Assembly: GCF_003202235.1 (NCBI RefSeq)
Contig: NZ_MASU01000003.1
Location: 124,001 to 188,000, forward strand
From: Prauserella flavalba
GTDB lineage: Bacteria; Actinomycetota; Actinomycetes; Mycobacteriales; Pseudonocardiaceae
Direction of reading: 5' to 3'
Length of the DNA stretch: 64,000 bases
This document shows positions 34,610 through 42,782 of the stretch, piece by piece. Both the position numbers and the translations under genes were made by a program. The number at the start of each line of letters is the position of its first letter. The stretch's first letter is position 1. The notes under the pieces were generated by a model that made no database searches, was not told the DNA's origin, and worked only from the letters and a program-made list of their open reading frames with translations.

Positions 34610-37129
34610 ATGAGTCGAACGTTGGTTGTCGTCGGGCACGGAATGGTGGCTCACCGGCTGGTGGAAGCCGTCCGTTCCGACGACGTCGACGGGACGTGGC
34701 GGATCGTCGTCATCGGGGAGGAGGCCCGCCCCGCCTACGACCGGGTCGCCCTCACATCCTATGTGGACACCTGGGACCCCGAGGACCTGGCGCTGCCCGG
34801 CTCCACCTACGCCGGTGACGGCAACGTCGAACTGCGTCTCGGCGACCCGGTGGTCGCGGTGGACCGCGAGGCGAAGCGGGTCACCACCGCGAGCGGGCGC
34901 GTGCAGCCCTACGACGCGCTGGTGCTCGCCACCGGGTCCCGTCCCTTCGTGCCGCCGGTGCCGGGGCACGACCTGCCCGGCTGCTTCGTCTACCGCACCA
35001 TCGAGGACCTCGACGACATCCGGGACGCCGTCGAGCGGGCACGGCACGGCCGGGGCAGGCCCGCCGCCGCGGTGGTCGGCGGCGGCCTGCTCGGGCTTGA
35101 GGCGGCGAAGGCCCTGCGCGACATGGGCCTCTCGCCGCACGTCGTCGAGATGGCGCCCCGGCTCATGCCGCTACAGGTCGACGAGGGCGGCGGCAGCCTC
35201 CTGCGTAGACTCATCACCGACCTCGACGTGACCGTGCACACCGGCACATCGACCGACGCGATCGAGGCCGACCGTGGCAGGCTCGTCGCCAAGCTCGGCA
35301 ACGGCACCGAACTCGACATCGATCTGCTGGTGTTCTCCGCCGGTGTCCGCCCGCGCGACGACCTGGCCCGCGACTGCGGCCTCGACGTCGGCGAGCGCGG
35401 CGGCGTGCTCGTGGACGCCACGTGCCGCACGAGCGACCCCGACGTCTTCGCGATCGGCGAGTGCGCGGCACTGGAGGGTCGTGTGTACGGCCTGGTCGCG
35501 CCCGGCTACTCGATGGCCGAGGTCGCCGCGGCGACACTGCTCGGCAAGGAGGCGTCGTTCCCCGGAGCCGACACCTCCACCAAGCTCAAGCTGATGGGCG
35601 TCGACGTCGCGAGCTTCGGCGACGCACACGCCGTGACCGAGGGCGCGCTGGAGGTGGTGTTCAACGACGCCGTCAGCGGCTCCTACAAGAAGCTCGTGGT
35701 GTCCGACGACGCAGGCACGCTGCTCGGCGGCGTGCTCGTCGGCGACGCGAGCGAGTACAACCTGCTGCGCCCGCTGGTCGGCAACACGCTGCCTACGGAG
35801 CCCGCCGCGCTGATCGCCCCCGCCGGCGGCGGCGACGCGGCGGTGGGGGTCGACGCGCTGCCCGACGAGGCGCAGATCTGCTCGTGCAACGCGGTCACCA
35901 AGGGCGCGATCGTCCACGCCGTCACCGAGGAGGGTTGCGACAGCGTCCCGAAGATCAAGGCGTGCACCCGTGCGGGAACCTCCTGCGGCTCGTGCGTGCC
36001 GATGCTGGGCAAGCTGCTCAACGCGTGCGGCGTCGAGCAGTCCAAGGCCGTGTGTGAGCACTTCCCGCAGTCGCGCGCCGAGCTGTTCGAGATCATCCGC
36101 GCCACGCGCGTCACCACGTTCTCCGAGCTGATCACCAAGCACGGCAAGGGCAAGGGCTGTGCGATCTGCAAGCCCGCGGTCGCCTCGATCCTCGCCACGC
36201 TCGGTAACGGGCACATCCTCGGTGGCGAGCAGGCCACGCTGCAGGACACCAACGACAAGTTCCTCGCCAACATGCAGCGCAACGGCACCTACTCGGTGGT
36301 GCCGCGAATCCCGGGCGGCGAGATCACGCCCGACAAGCTCATCGTGATCGGCGAGGTCGCCAAGGAGTTCGGGCTCTACACCAAGATCACCGGTGGGCAG
36401 CGGATCGACCTGTTCGGCGCGACCGTGGACCAGCTGCCGCTGATCTGGCGCAAGCTCGTCGACGCCGGGTTCGAGTCGGGGCACGCGTACGGCAAGGCGC
36501 TGCGCACCGTCAAGTCGTGCGTGGGCACCACGTGGTGCCGCTACGGCCAGCAGGACAGCGTCGGCCTCGCGGTGGAGCTGGAGCTGCGGTACCGGGGCCT
36601 GCGCTCGCCGCACAAGCTCAAGTCCGCCGTCTCCGGCTGCGCCCGTGAGTGTGCCGAGGCCAGGAGCAAGGACTTCGGCATCATCGCCACCGAACAGGGC
36701 TGGAACCTCTACGTCGGCGGCAACGGCGGGGCCATCCCGAGGCACGCCGATCTACTCGTGTCCGATGTGGACACCGAAACCCTGATCAAGATCATCGACC
36801 GGTTCCTGATGTTCTACGTGCGCACGGCCGACCGGCTGCAGCGCACGGCGCCGTGGGTGGAGGAGATGGAGGGCGGCCTCGACCACCTGCGCGCGGTGAT
36901 CGTCGACGACAGCCTCGGCATCTGCGCCGAGCTGGAGGAGGCGATGGCCGAGCACGTCGCGGGCTACCGCGACGAGTGGAAGGGCGTGCTGGAGGACCCG
37001 GAGAAGCTCGCGCGGTTCACGTCCTTCGTCAACGCGCCCGGCACGCCCGACCCGACGATCTCCTTCCGTACCGAACGTGAGCAGAAGGTGCCCGTGATGC
37101 TGGGCGTCCCGGAGGTGGTGAGCCGATGA
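34610..37129 (+). CDS. nirB: Assimilatory nitrite reductase large subunit NirB
   Basis: 839-aa NAD(P)H-nitrite reductase that makes ammonium from nitrite in six electrons. Order: FAD domain (VVVGHGMVAHRLVEAV at the start), NAD(P) domain (AVVGGGLLGLEAAKAL about 153), BFD [2Fe-2S] domain (ICSCNAVTKG about 424 and TSCGSCVPMLG about 458), and the siroheme/[4Fe-4S] domain with SCVGTTWCRYG (about 637) and SGCARECAEA (about 680). All four cluster cysteines are present. ATG follows ACGGAGG. It overlaps nirD by 4 bp and is preceded by a GlnR box. Confidence 0.95.
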   Translation: MSRTLVVVGHGMVAHRLVEAVRSDDVDGTWRIVVIGEEARPAYDRVALTSYVDTWDPEDLALPGSTYAGDGNVELRLGDPVVAVDREAKRVTTASGRVQPYDALVLATGSRPFVPPVPGHDLPGCFVYRTIEDLDDIRDAVERARHGRGRPAAAVVGGGLLGLEAAKALRDMGLSPHVVEMAPRLMPLQVDEGGGSLLRRLITDLDVTVHTGTSTDAIEADRGRLVAKLGNGTELDIDLLVFSAGVRPRDDLARDCGLDVGERGGVLVDATCRTSDPDVFAIGECAALEGRVYGLVAPGYSMAEVAAATLLGKEASFPGADTSTKLKLMGVDVASFGDAHAVTEGALEVVFNDAVSGSYKKLVVSDDAGTLLGGVLVGDASEYNLLRPLVGNTLPTEPAALIAPAGGGDAAVGVDALPDEAQICSCNAVTKGAIVHAVTEEGCDSVPKIKACTRAGTSCGSCVPMLGKLLNACGVEQSKAVCEHFPQSRAELFEIIRATRVTTFSELITKHGKGKGCAICKPAVASILATLGNGHILGGEQATLQDTNDKFLANMQRNGTYSVVPRIPGGEITPDKLIVIGEVAKEFGLYTKITGGQRIDLFGATVDQLPLIWRKLVDAGFESGHAYGKALRTVKSCVGTTWCRYGQQDSVGLAVELELRYRGLRSPHKLKSAVSGCARECAEARSKDFGIIATEQGWNLYVGGNGGAIPRHADLLVSDVDTETLIKIIDRFLMFYVRTADRLQRTAPWVEEMEGGLDHLRAVIVDDSLGICAELEEAMAEHVAGYRDEWKGVLEDPEKLARFTSFVNAPGTPDPTISFRTEREQKVPVMLGVPEVVSR

Positions 37130-37470
37130 CCGCGATGGCCGAGCAGACCTGGGTCGCCGTGTGCCGGACCGATGCCGTGCCGCGGGCCTACGGGGTGGCC
37201 GCACTGCTCGAGAACGGTGAGCAGGTGGCGATCTTCCGGACCGAGGACGACGAGTTCTACGGACTGTCCAACCTGGACCCGTTCAGCGGGGCGGCCGTGT
37301 TGTCGCGAGGGATCATCGGCGACACGGGCGGGGTTCCCGTGGTGGCCTCGCCGATCTACAAGCAGCAGTTCGAGCTGCGCACGGGCCGGTGTCTCGACGA
37401 CGACACCGTCTGCGTCGCCACGTATCCCGTGCGCGTGATCGACGGTGTCGTGCACGTGGGCTCACCGTGA
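37126..37470 (+). CDS. nirD: Nitrite reductase small subunit NirD
   Basis: 114-aa Rieske-fold partner of NirB. The beta-rich domain is recognisable (VAVCRTDAVPRAYGVAALLE, EFYGLSNLDPFSGAAVLSRG, PIYKQQFELRTGRCLDD). As in other NirD proteins the Rieske Cys/His ligands are replaced, so no [2Fe-2S] cluster is expected. It overlaps nirB (ATGA) and nnaR (GTGA), so the three proteins are made in coupled fashion. Confidence 0.92.
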   Translation: MTAMAEQTWVAVCRTDAVPRAYGVAALLENGEQVAIFRTEDDEFYGLSNLDPFSGAAVLSRGIIGDTGGVPVVASPIYKQQFELRTGRCLDDDTVCVATYPVRVIDGVVHVGSP

Positions 37471-38585
37471 CCGACGTGATGCCGCTGGCCGGGTTCGCGA
37501 TCGGCATCACCGCCGCGAGGCGCGCCGACGAGCTCGGTGCGCTGCTGGTGCGCAAGGGCGCCACCGTGCGCTACGGTCCGGCGATCCGGATCGTGCCGCT
37601 GGCCGACGACACCGAGCTGCACGCGGCGACCAGGCTGCTTCTCGACAAGCCCGTCGACGCCGTGGTGGCGACCACCGGCATCGGCTTCCGCGGCTGGATC
37701 GAGGCCGCGGAGGGCTGGGGCGTCGGCGAGGCCCTGCTCGACCGGCTCGCCTCCACGAACGTGCTGACGCGCGGCCCGAAAGCGAAGGGCGCGGTGCGGG
37801 CCGCGGGGCTCTCGGAGGTGTACTCGCCGGCGTCGGAAAGCAACGCGGAGCTGCTGCAGCACCTGCTCGACTCCGGTGTGGACGGTCAGCGGATAGCGGT
37901 GCAGCTACATGGCGAGCCGCTGCCGTACTTCGTGGACTCGCTGCGTTCGGCGGGCGCCGAGGTGGTGGAGATCCCCGTGTACCGCTGGGTCGGGCCCACC
38001 GATCCGGGGCCGCTCGACCGGCTCATCGACGCCGTGCTGGACGGTTCGGTCGACGCGCTGCCGTTCACCAGCGCGCCCGCCGCGGCGAGCATGCTCGCGA
38101 TGGCGAAACGGACCGGGCGGCAGGCCGCGCTCGTCGACGCGCTCACGCGCCGGGTGCTGGTGGCGTGCGTCGGGCCGATCACCGCGGGTCCCCTCGCGGC
38201 GCTGGGCATCCCGACCGTGCAGCCGCAGCGGGCGCGGATCGGTGCGCTCGCGCGCACGCTCGCGGAGGCGCTGATCGCCCGCTCGCCCCGGCTGTGCGCC
38301 GCGGGCAGGCAGATCGAGCTACGCGGGCAGGCCGCCGTCGTCGACGGGCAGTTGTGCGAGGTGGCGCCCGCGCCGATGGCGGTACTGCGGGCACTGGCGC
38401 GGCAGCCGGGCCGGGTCGTGTCCCGGCGCGAGCTGACGGCCGCGCTGCCCAGCGGGGGAGAGGAGCACGCGGTGGAGACCGCGATCGGCAGGCTGCGCAC
38501 GTCGCTCGGGGAGGGCAGGCTCGTGCAGACGGTCGTCAAGCGCGGTTACCGGCTCGCCGTCGTCGCCGAGGGGGAGTCCGCGTGA
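37467..38585 (+). CDS. nnaR: NnaR-type regulator: HemD-like domain fused to winged-helix DNA-binding domain
   Basis: 372-aa fusion. Residues about 1-265 form a uroporphyrinogen-III synthase (HemD) fold (IGITAARRADELGALLVRKG, RGPKAKGAVRAAGL, PFTSAPAAASML). Residues about 275-372 are an OmpR-like winged helix (GRVVSRRELTAALP, ETAIGRLRTSLGE, VKRGYRL). Proteins of this build, NnaR in Streptomyces and mycobacteria, act with GlnR to activate nitrate/nitrite genes. Position inside the nas/nir operon supports that role. Whether the HemD domain still makes uroporphyrinogen III or only senses a tetrapyrrole is open. Confidence 0.88.
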   Translation: MTDVMPLAGFAIGITAARRADELGALLVRKGATVRYGPAIRIVPLADDTELHAATRLLLDKPVDAVVATTGIGFRGWIEAAEGWGVGEALLDRLASTNVLTRGPKAKGAVRAAGLSEVYSPASESNAELLQHLLDSGVDGQRIAVQLHGEPLPYFVDSLRSAGAEVVEIPVYRWVGPTDPGPLDRLIDAVLDGSVDALPFTSAPAAASMLAMAKRTGRQAALVDALTRRVLVACVGPITAGPLAALGIPTVQPQRARIGALARTLAEALIARSPRLCAAGRQIELRGQAAVVDGQLCEVAPAPMAVLRALARQPGRVVSRRELTAALPSGGEEHAVETAIGRLRTSLGEGRLVQTVVKRGYRLAVVAEGESA

Positions 38586-39256
38586 TCGTGCTCGTCGCGC
38601 ACGGCACCCGCGACCCGGCTGGGCCGAAGGTGACCGAGGAACTGGCCGCGCGCGTGCGCTCGCGCGGGGTCGAGGTGAAGATCGCCTACGCCGACGTCCG
38701 GCAGCCCGACGTGACGACCGTGCTCGACTCGGTGCGTGGCCCCGCAGTGGTGGTACCCGCGTTCCTCGCCGCCGGCTACCACGTGCGCGTCGACATCCCC
38801 GCGCAGGTCGCGGCCAGCCGCAACCGCGACGTCGTGGTGGCGGAGGCGTTCGGCCCCGCGCCGGAGCTGCTCGACGCGCTGACGGAACGCCTGCGGCAGG
38901 CGGGAAGGCGGCCCGGCGACGCGGTGGTGCTCGCCGCGGCGGGCTCCAGCGACCAACGGGCACTCCGCGACGTCGCCACGGCGGCACACGCCCTCGCCGG
39001 ACGGCTGCGGACCCCGGTGCGCGTCGGCTACGCGGCGACGACGAGTCCCTCCGTGGCCGAGGTGGTCGCGGCGGCTCGCGGCGAGGGCAGGCGGGTCGCG
39101 GTGGCGTCGTGGCTGCTGGCGCCGGGCCTGTTCCAGCGCAGGGTGACCGATGCGGCCGCCGACGTCACCGCCGAGCCCCTTGGCGCCCACCCCGCCATCG
39201 CCGACCTGGTACTCCGCCGCTACCGAGAAGCCCTCCGCGCCGCTCGAGCCGCGTAG
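38582..39256 (+). CDS. CbiX-type sirohydrochlorin chelatase
   Basis: 224-aa chelatase with two CbiX/CbiK-like halves: VLVAHGTRDPAGPKVTEELA (metal-binding His near residue 7) and VPAFLAAGYHVRVDIP (His about 64), followed by a degenerate second half (VVLAAAGSSDQRALRDV). It probably inserts Fe into sirohydrochlorin to make the siroheme of NirB. The GTG start overlaps nnaR by 4 bp, and the operon ends here at a palindrome. Cobalt insertion is possible but less likely in this context. Confidence 0.82.
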   Translation: MIVLVAHGTRDPAGPKVTEELAARVRSRGVEVKIAYADVRQPDVTTVLDSVRGPAVVVPAFLAAGYHVRVDIPAQVAASRNRDVVVAEAFGPAPELLDALTERLRQAGRRPGDAVVLAAAGSSDQRALRDVATAAHALAGRLRTPVRVGYAATTSPSVAEVVAAARGEGRRVAVASWLLAPGLFQRRVTDAAADVTAEPLGAHPAIADLVLRRYREALRAARAA

Positions 39257-39262
39257 CCCATC

Positions 39263-39317
39263 TGCCCCCAAGGCCACCTTTGTTGCGTTCAACGCAACAA
39301 AGGTGGCCTTGGGGGCA
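39263..39317. terminator. 25-bp perfect palindrome ending the nitrate operon
   Basis: Arms 39263-39287 and 39293-39317 pair perfectly around TTCAA. It lies between convergent genes, 6 bp from one stop and 6 bp from the other. The outer arm (GCCCCCAAGGCCACCTT) matches the sugC terminator, and the loop matches those at 4921, 52097 and 58326. Confidence 0.82.
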
Positions 39318-39323
39318 CGTAGT

Positions 39324-40442
39324 TCAGGTCCAGGTGATGCGCGGGGTGGGGTAGGCGCGAGCGGCGGCCACGCGTTCGGCTTCCGTTTCCGCTTCGGTGC
39401 GCTGGGCCTTCGTCAACGGCCACAGTTCGGTGAGCGTGAACTCCAGGCGCTTGCCCGCCGACTTCGTCCGCCAGAAGCCCGCGATCTCCCCGTCGGCGAG
39501 CAGCGCGCCGGGGTTGCCGAGGATCTTCCACAGCTCCTTCTGGTGCGCCTTGTCCGGCACCAGGGTCGCGCGGTCACGGGCCTGGAGCAGCGGATCCCAC
39601 GGCGGCAGCAGGCGCACCACACCCGGCTCCGGCGGGCTCTCGAGCTCCGCCAGGTGCGCGGCGGGCAGGTACGCCGTGCGCCCGGCCACCCTCACCTCCG
39701 CCAGGCCGGACGGCCACAGGCGCTCGGCGACCGTCTTGCGCGTGGTGCCCACGAACCCCGCGGCGTCGCCTGCCGTCGCCGGGCCGTGCAGGCGCAGGTA
39801 GGTCTCCACGACGCGCGTCGCGCCCGCGACATCGGCCTTCGCCGGAATGCGCGGCCGCTTCGCCAGCGGAGCGAGCGTGGCCGGGCTCGTGCCCGGTTCC
39901 AGCCGTAGCCCCGCGAGCGGTGTCGCCAACCGCATCAGCTGTTCGTGGATGTGCGTGGCCTGGCAGCCTCGGCACCAGCGGCTGAACCCCTCGGGGATGC
40001 GCTTGGTGACCTCCGTGCTCGCCGAGCCCTTCGTCATCGGCCGGTCGACCACGTCGCGCAGCGCCTTCGCCGCCGTCAGCAGCACGTCCTTGGCGGGCAT
40101 CCCGGCGGCCGTCACCTCCTTGCGCTGCCACAGCATCCGCGCCTCGGCGTCCGCGTCGTCCAGGGGTACGAGCGCCGGGATCAGGGCGCGGAACTCCTCG
40201 GAGCGGTGGTAGTGCGGGGCCCCGCGGTGGGTCCAGCCCAGCGTGAACCGCGCGTCGTCGAGCAGTGCCTCCGCCCCGGCCGGCAGGCGGGCCACGAGCG
40301 CGAGCACGGCCGTGTCGCGCTTCGTGACGTCCTGCACCCCGAGGTCGAACACCGCGAGCTCCCCCGCGTCGCGCACGTCGCGGTGCAGGCCGTGCGCGGC
40401 GATCCGGTACGCGAGGACCTGCCTGCGGTCGACCTCCAGCAT
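39324..40442 (-). CDS. Winged-helix AlkZ-like protein (HTH_42 family)
   Basis: 372-aa protein of the winged-helix DNA-binding family that includes AlkZ DNA glycosylases. Visible parts: VLAYRIAAHGLHRDV at the start, GTTRKTVAERLWPSGLAEV (winged helix, about residues 225-245) and VRLLPPWDPLLQARDRATLVP (about 275-295), which corresponds to the catalytic-region LLPxFDPxL. I do not see the exact QxQ catalytic motif, so glycosylase activity is uncertain. It is 9 bp downstream of the DUF3224 gene and probably shares its promoter. Confidence 0.7.
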   Translation of the reverse strand: MLEVDRRQVLAYRIAAHGLHRDVRDAGELAVFDLGVQDVTKRDTAVLALVARLPAGAEALLDDARFTLGWTHRGAPHYHRSEEFRALIPALVPLDDADAEARMLWQRKEVTAAGMPAKDVLLTAAKALRDVVDRPMTKGSASTEVTKRIPEGFSRWCRGCQATHIHEQLMRLATPLAGLRLEPGTSPATLAPLAKRPRIPAKADVAGATRVVETYLRLHGPATAGDAAGFVGTTRKTVAERLWPSGLAEVRVAGRTAYLPAAHLAELESPPEPGVVRLLPPWDPLLQARDRATLVPDKAHQKELWKILGNPGALLADGEIAGFWRTKSAGKRLEFTLTELWPLTKAQRTEAETEAERVAAARAYPTPRITWT

Positions 40443-40451
40443 CGCCTCTCC

Positions 40452-40853
40452 TCAGCCGAGCGTGTAGTCGAAGGTGTAGTCGACGGTCTCCGAGTCGCCG
40501 CTCGCCGTGCCCGTGCCGGAGAGCCCGGCGAGCTCGCCGGTACCCGAACCGGGCACCACGGACCAGACATCGGAGATGCCGTCCGCTCCGTAACGTACGT
40601 CGTGCCGGACGAGGAAGCTGCCCTTGCGGCCCGCGACGCTGCCCTCGATCCGCTCGTAGCCCGGCGCGGCCTGCCCGTTGCCGTCGTCGTGGCCGGGCGT
40701 GGCGTAGTAGAGCAGGTAGTCGCAGCTCGACGTGCCCTCGATGATCCCGGTGTAGACGAACGTCGCGTGGGCGTGCGCATAGCGGGGACCGTCCTCAGGG
40801 CCGCTCACGACCTGCTCGTCCCAGCTCTGCATCGTGAAGGTGTTCTCGTTCAT
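40452..40853 (-). CDS. DUF3224-family protein
   Basis: 133-aa beta-barrel-like protein: N-terminal TFTMQSWDEQVVSGPEDGPR, GIIEGTSSCDYLLYYA, IEGSVAGRKGSFLVRHD and the C-terminal YTFDYTL, typical of DUF3224. These proteins are often beside WYL/YafY regulators, as here, where the regulator is divergent with 61 bp between starts. ATG 40853 has no rival nearby. Function unknown; it could bind a small hydrophobic ligand. Confidence 0.8.
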   Translation of the reverse strand: MNENTFTMQSWDEQVVSGPEDGPRYAHAHATFVYTGIIEGTSSCDYLLYYATPGHDDGNGQAAPGYERIEGSVAGRKGSFLVRHDVRYGADGISDVWSVVPGSGTGELAGLSGTGTASGDSETVDYTFDYTLG

Positions 40854-40875
40854 GGGCCCACTCTCACACCGATAA

Positions 40876-40895
40876 CTGTCACCTTCTGTCAGGTT
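40876..40895. promoter_or_regulatory. CTGTCA direct repeats between DUF3224 and WYL genes
   Basis: CTGTCACCTT and CTGTCAGGTT in tandem give a 10-bp period, about one helical turn. They lie in the 61-bp divergent promoter region, a likely binding site for the adjacent WYL regulator. Confidence 0.45.
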
Positions 40896-40914
40896 TTCGG
40901 GAGACACTGACGGC

Positions 40915-41880
40915 ATGCGCGCGAGCAGGTTGTTGTCGGTGCTGCTGCTGTTGCAGAACCGGGGCCGGATGACGGCCGACGAGCTGGCGAGCGAGCTGGA
41001 GGTCTCGGTACGCACGGTGTACCGCGACATCGAGGCGCTCGCCGAGGCCGGTGTGCCCGTGTACGCCGACCGCGGCCGCTCCGGCGGCTACCAGCTCGTC
41101 GGCGGTTACCGGACCCGGTTGACCGGGCTGAGCGAGGAGGAGGCCAGGTCGCTGGCGCTGGCCGGGCTGCCGGTCGCCGCGGCGGAGCTGGGCCTCGGCA
41201 CGGTGCTGGCGGCCGCGCAGCTCAAGCTCTACGCCGCGCTTCCCGAGGAGCTGCGCACGCGCGCGGGCCAGGTCGCCGAGCGCTTCTACCTCGACGTTCC
41301 CGGCTGGCATCGCGGCATCGAGCGGCTCGACCGGCTCGAGGAGGTCGCCGACGCCGTGTGGCGCTCGCGGCGGTTGAAGGTGCGGTACCGGCGCTGGGAC
41401 GACAGCGCGGTCGAGCGGGTCCTCGAACCGCTCGGGCTCGTGCTCAAGGCCGGCAACTGGTACCTCGCGGCCCGGTGTGACGGCAGCGAACGGACCTACC
41501 GCGTCTCCCGCATCGACGAGCTGGCCGACGACGGCGCGTTCGTCCGGCCCGACCGCTTCGACCTCGCCGAGTACTGGCGGCAGTGGTCGGAGCAGTTCGA
41601 GCGCAGAATGTTTCCCAGAGTTGCCCTGGTGCGGCTTTCGCCGCTCGGGCGCGACCTCGTACCGTTCTACCTGGGAGCCGTCGGCGCGCGGGCGTTGCGC
41701 GAGAGCGGCGGCGAGCCGGACGAGGACGGATGGTCGCGCGTGGAGCTGCCGGTCGAACCGGGTGCGCCCGCCCTCGGCGAGCTGCTGCACTTCGGTCCCG
41801 AGCTGGAGGTGCTCGAGCCCGCCGACCTCCGGGAACAGGTGGCCGAGGCCGTGGCGAGGATGGGTGCGCTCTATGGGTGA
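40915..41880 (+). CDS. YafY/WYL-domain transcriptional regulator
   Basis: 321-aa regulator. N-terminal HTH (MTADELASELEVSVRTVYRD, about residues 19-38), a linker, the WYL-domain core (LKVRYRRWD and VLKAGNWYLAARCDG, about 150-190) and a C-terminal WCX extension. WYL proteins sense ligands or nucleic acids. It is divergent from DUF3224, which it probably controls, and overlaps the downstream HemD-like gene by 8 bp, so that gene is in its operon. Confidence 0.88.
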   Translation: MRASRLLSVLLLLQNRGRMTADELASELEVSVRTVYRDIEALAEAGVPVYADRGRSGGYQLVGGYRTRLTGLSEEEARSLALAGLPVAAAELGLGTVLAAAQLKLYAALPEELRTRAGQVAERFYLDVPGWHRGIERLDRLEEVADAVWRSRRLKVRYRRWDDSAVERVLEPLGLVLKAGNWYLAARCDGSERTYRVSRIDELADDGAFVRPDRFDLAEYWRQWSEQFERRMFPRVALVRLSPLGRDLVPFYLGAVGARALRESGGEPDEDGWSRVELPVEPGAPALGELLHFGPELEVLEPADLREQVAEAVARMGALYG

Positions 41881-42679
41881 GCTGGGCGGCGTGACCATCG
41901 GCATCACCGCGGAGCGGCGTGCGGAGGAGTTCATCGGCGCGCTGGAGCGCAACGGCGCGACCGTGTGGCACGCGCCGACGATCAGCATCGTCCCGCTCTC
42001 CGGTGACGAGCGACTGCGGGCGGCGACGGAAGCGGTGATGGCCGAGGACGTCGACGTCGCGGCGGTGACGACGGGCGCCGGGTTCCGCGGCTGGTTCGCC
42101 GCGGCGGAGGAGTGGGGGCTCGCCGAGCGGCTGCACGGCACGCTGTCGCGCGCGAAGGTCTACGTGCGCGGCCCCAAGGCGAAGGGCGCCGTGCGCGGGC
42201 GGGGACTCACCGAGCAGTGGTCGGCGCCCGGCGAGAGCAACCGCGAACTGTTCGAGCACGTGCTGGCCCAGGGCGTGCGCGGCAGGCGGGCGGCAGTACA
42301 GCTGCATGGTCAGCCGTTGCCGGAGTTCACCGACGCGCTGCGCGAGGCGGGCGCGGAAGTGATCGAGCTGCAGCCGTACCGTTGGCAGTGGCCCGCCGAT
42401 CTGACGCCCGCGTACCGACTGATCGACGGCGTGCTGGCGGGGGAGGTCGACGCGCTGGCGTTCACGAGCGCGCCCGCGACGGCGAACCTGCTCACGCTGG
42501 CGCGCGAACGGGGCGTGCACGACGAGTTCGTGGCCAGGCTCGGCAAGGACGTCGTGTGTGCCTGTGTCGGCCCGGTGACGGCCGCGCCGCTGACCGCTCT
42601 CGACGTGCCGACGCTGCAACCCGACCGCCAGCGCCTTGGCGCCCTGGTCAAGCTCCTGGTGGCCGAACTGGCCCGCTAA
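41873..42679 (+). CDS. Uroporphyrinogen-III synthase-like protein, stand-alone
   Basis: 268-aa HemD-fold protein lacking the DNA-binding tail of NnaR. It matches NnaR along its length: IGITAERRAEEFIGALERNG, RGPKAKGAVRGRGLTEQWSA, VQLHGQPLPEFTDALREAGA and FTSAPATANLL. ATG 41873 overlaps the WYL gene, so the regulator and this protein are co-produced. The close similarity to NnaR suggests a duplication. It may be an enzyme for siroheme supply or a sensor partner; the housekeeping hemD is expected elsewhere in the genome. Confidence 0.82.
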   Translation: MGELGGVTIGITAERRAEEFIGALERNGATVWHAPTISIVPLSGDERLRAATEAVMAEDVDVAAVTTGAGFRGWFAAAEEWGLAERLHGTLSRAKVYVRGPKAKGAVRGRGLTEQWSAPGESNRELFEHVLAQGVRGRRAAVQLHGQPLPEFTDALREAGAEVIELQPYRWQWPADLTPAYRLIDGVLAGEVDALAFTSAPATANLLTLARERGVHDEFVARLGKDVVCACVGPVTAAPLTALDVPTLQPDRQRLGALVKLLVAELAR

Positions 42680-42686
42680 CTAACCC

Positions 42687-42770
42687 GCGAGTCGTGCGTT
42701 CCAGCCCGCGAGTCGTGCGTTCCCGACAGCGAGTCGTGCGTTCCCGACAGCGAGTTGTGCGTTCCCGACA
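42687..42770. repeat. Four tandem 21-bp repeats
   Basis: Units GCGAGTCGTGCGTTCCCGAC plus A begin at 42687, 42708, 42729 and 42750, each exactly 21 bp. The first differs at its end (CAGCC) and the fourth has one T for C. They fill the gap between the convergent HemD-like and siderophore-interacting genes. No spacers, so not CRISPR. Confidence 0.85.
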
Positions 42771-42782
42771 GCCGGCGGCGGC

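Noticed and set aside
42687-42770. CRISPR array
   Set aside because: The 21-bp units are directly contiguous with no spacers, and no cas gene is present in the window.
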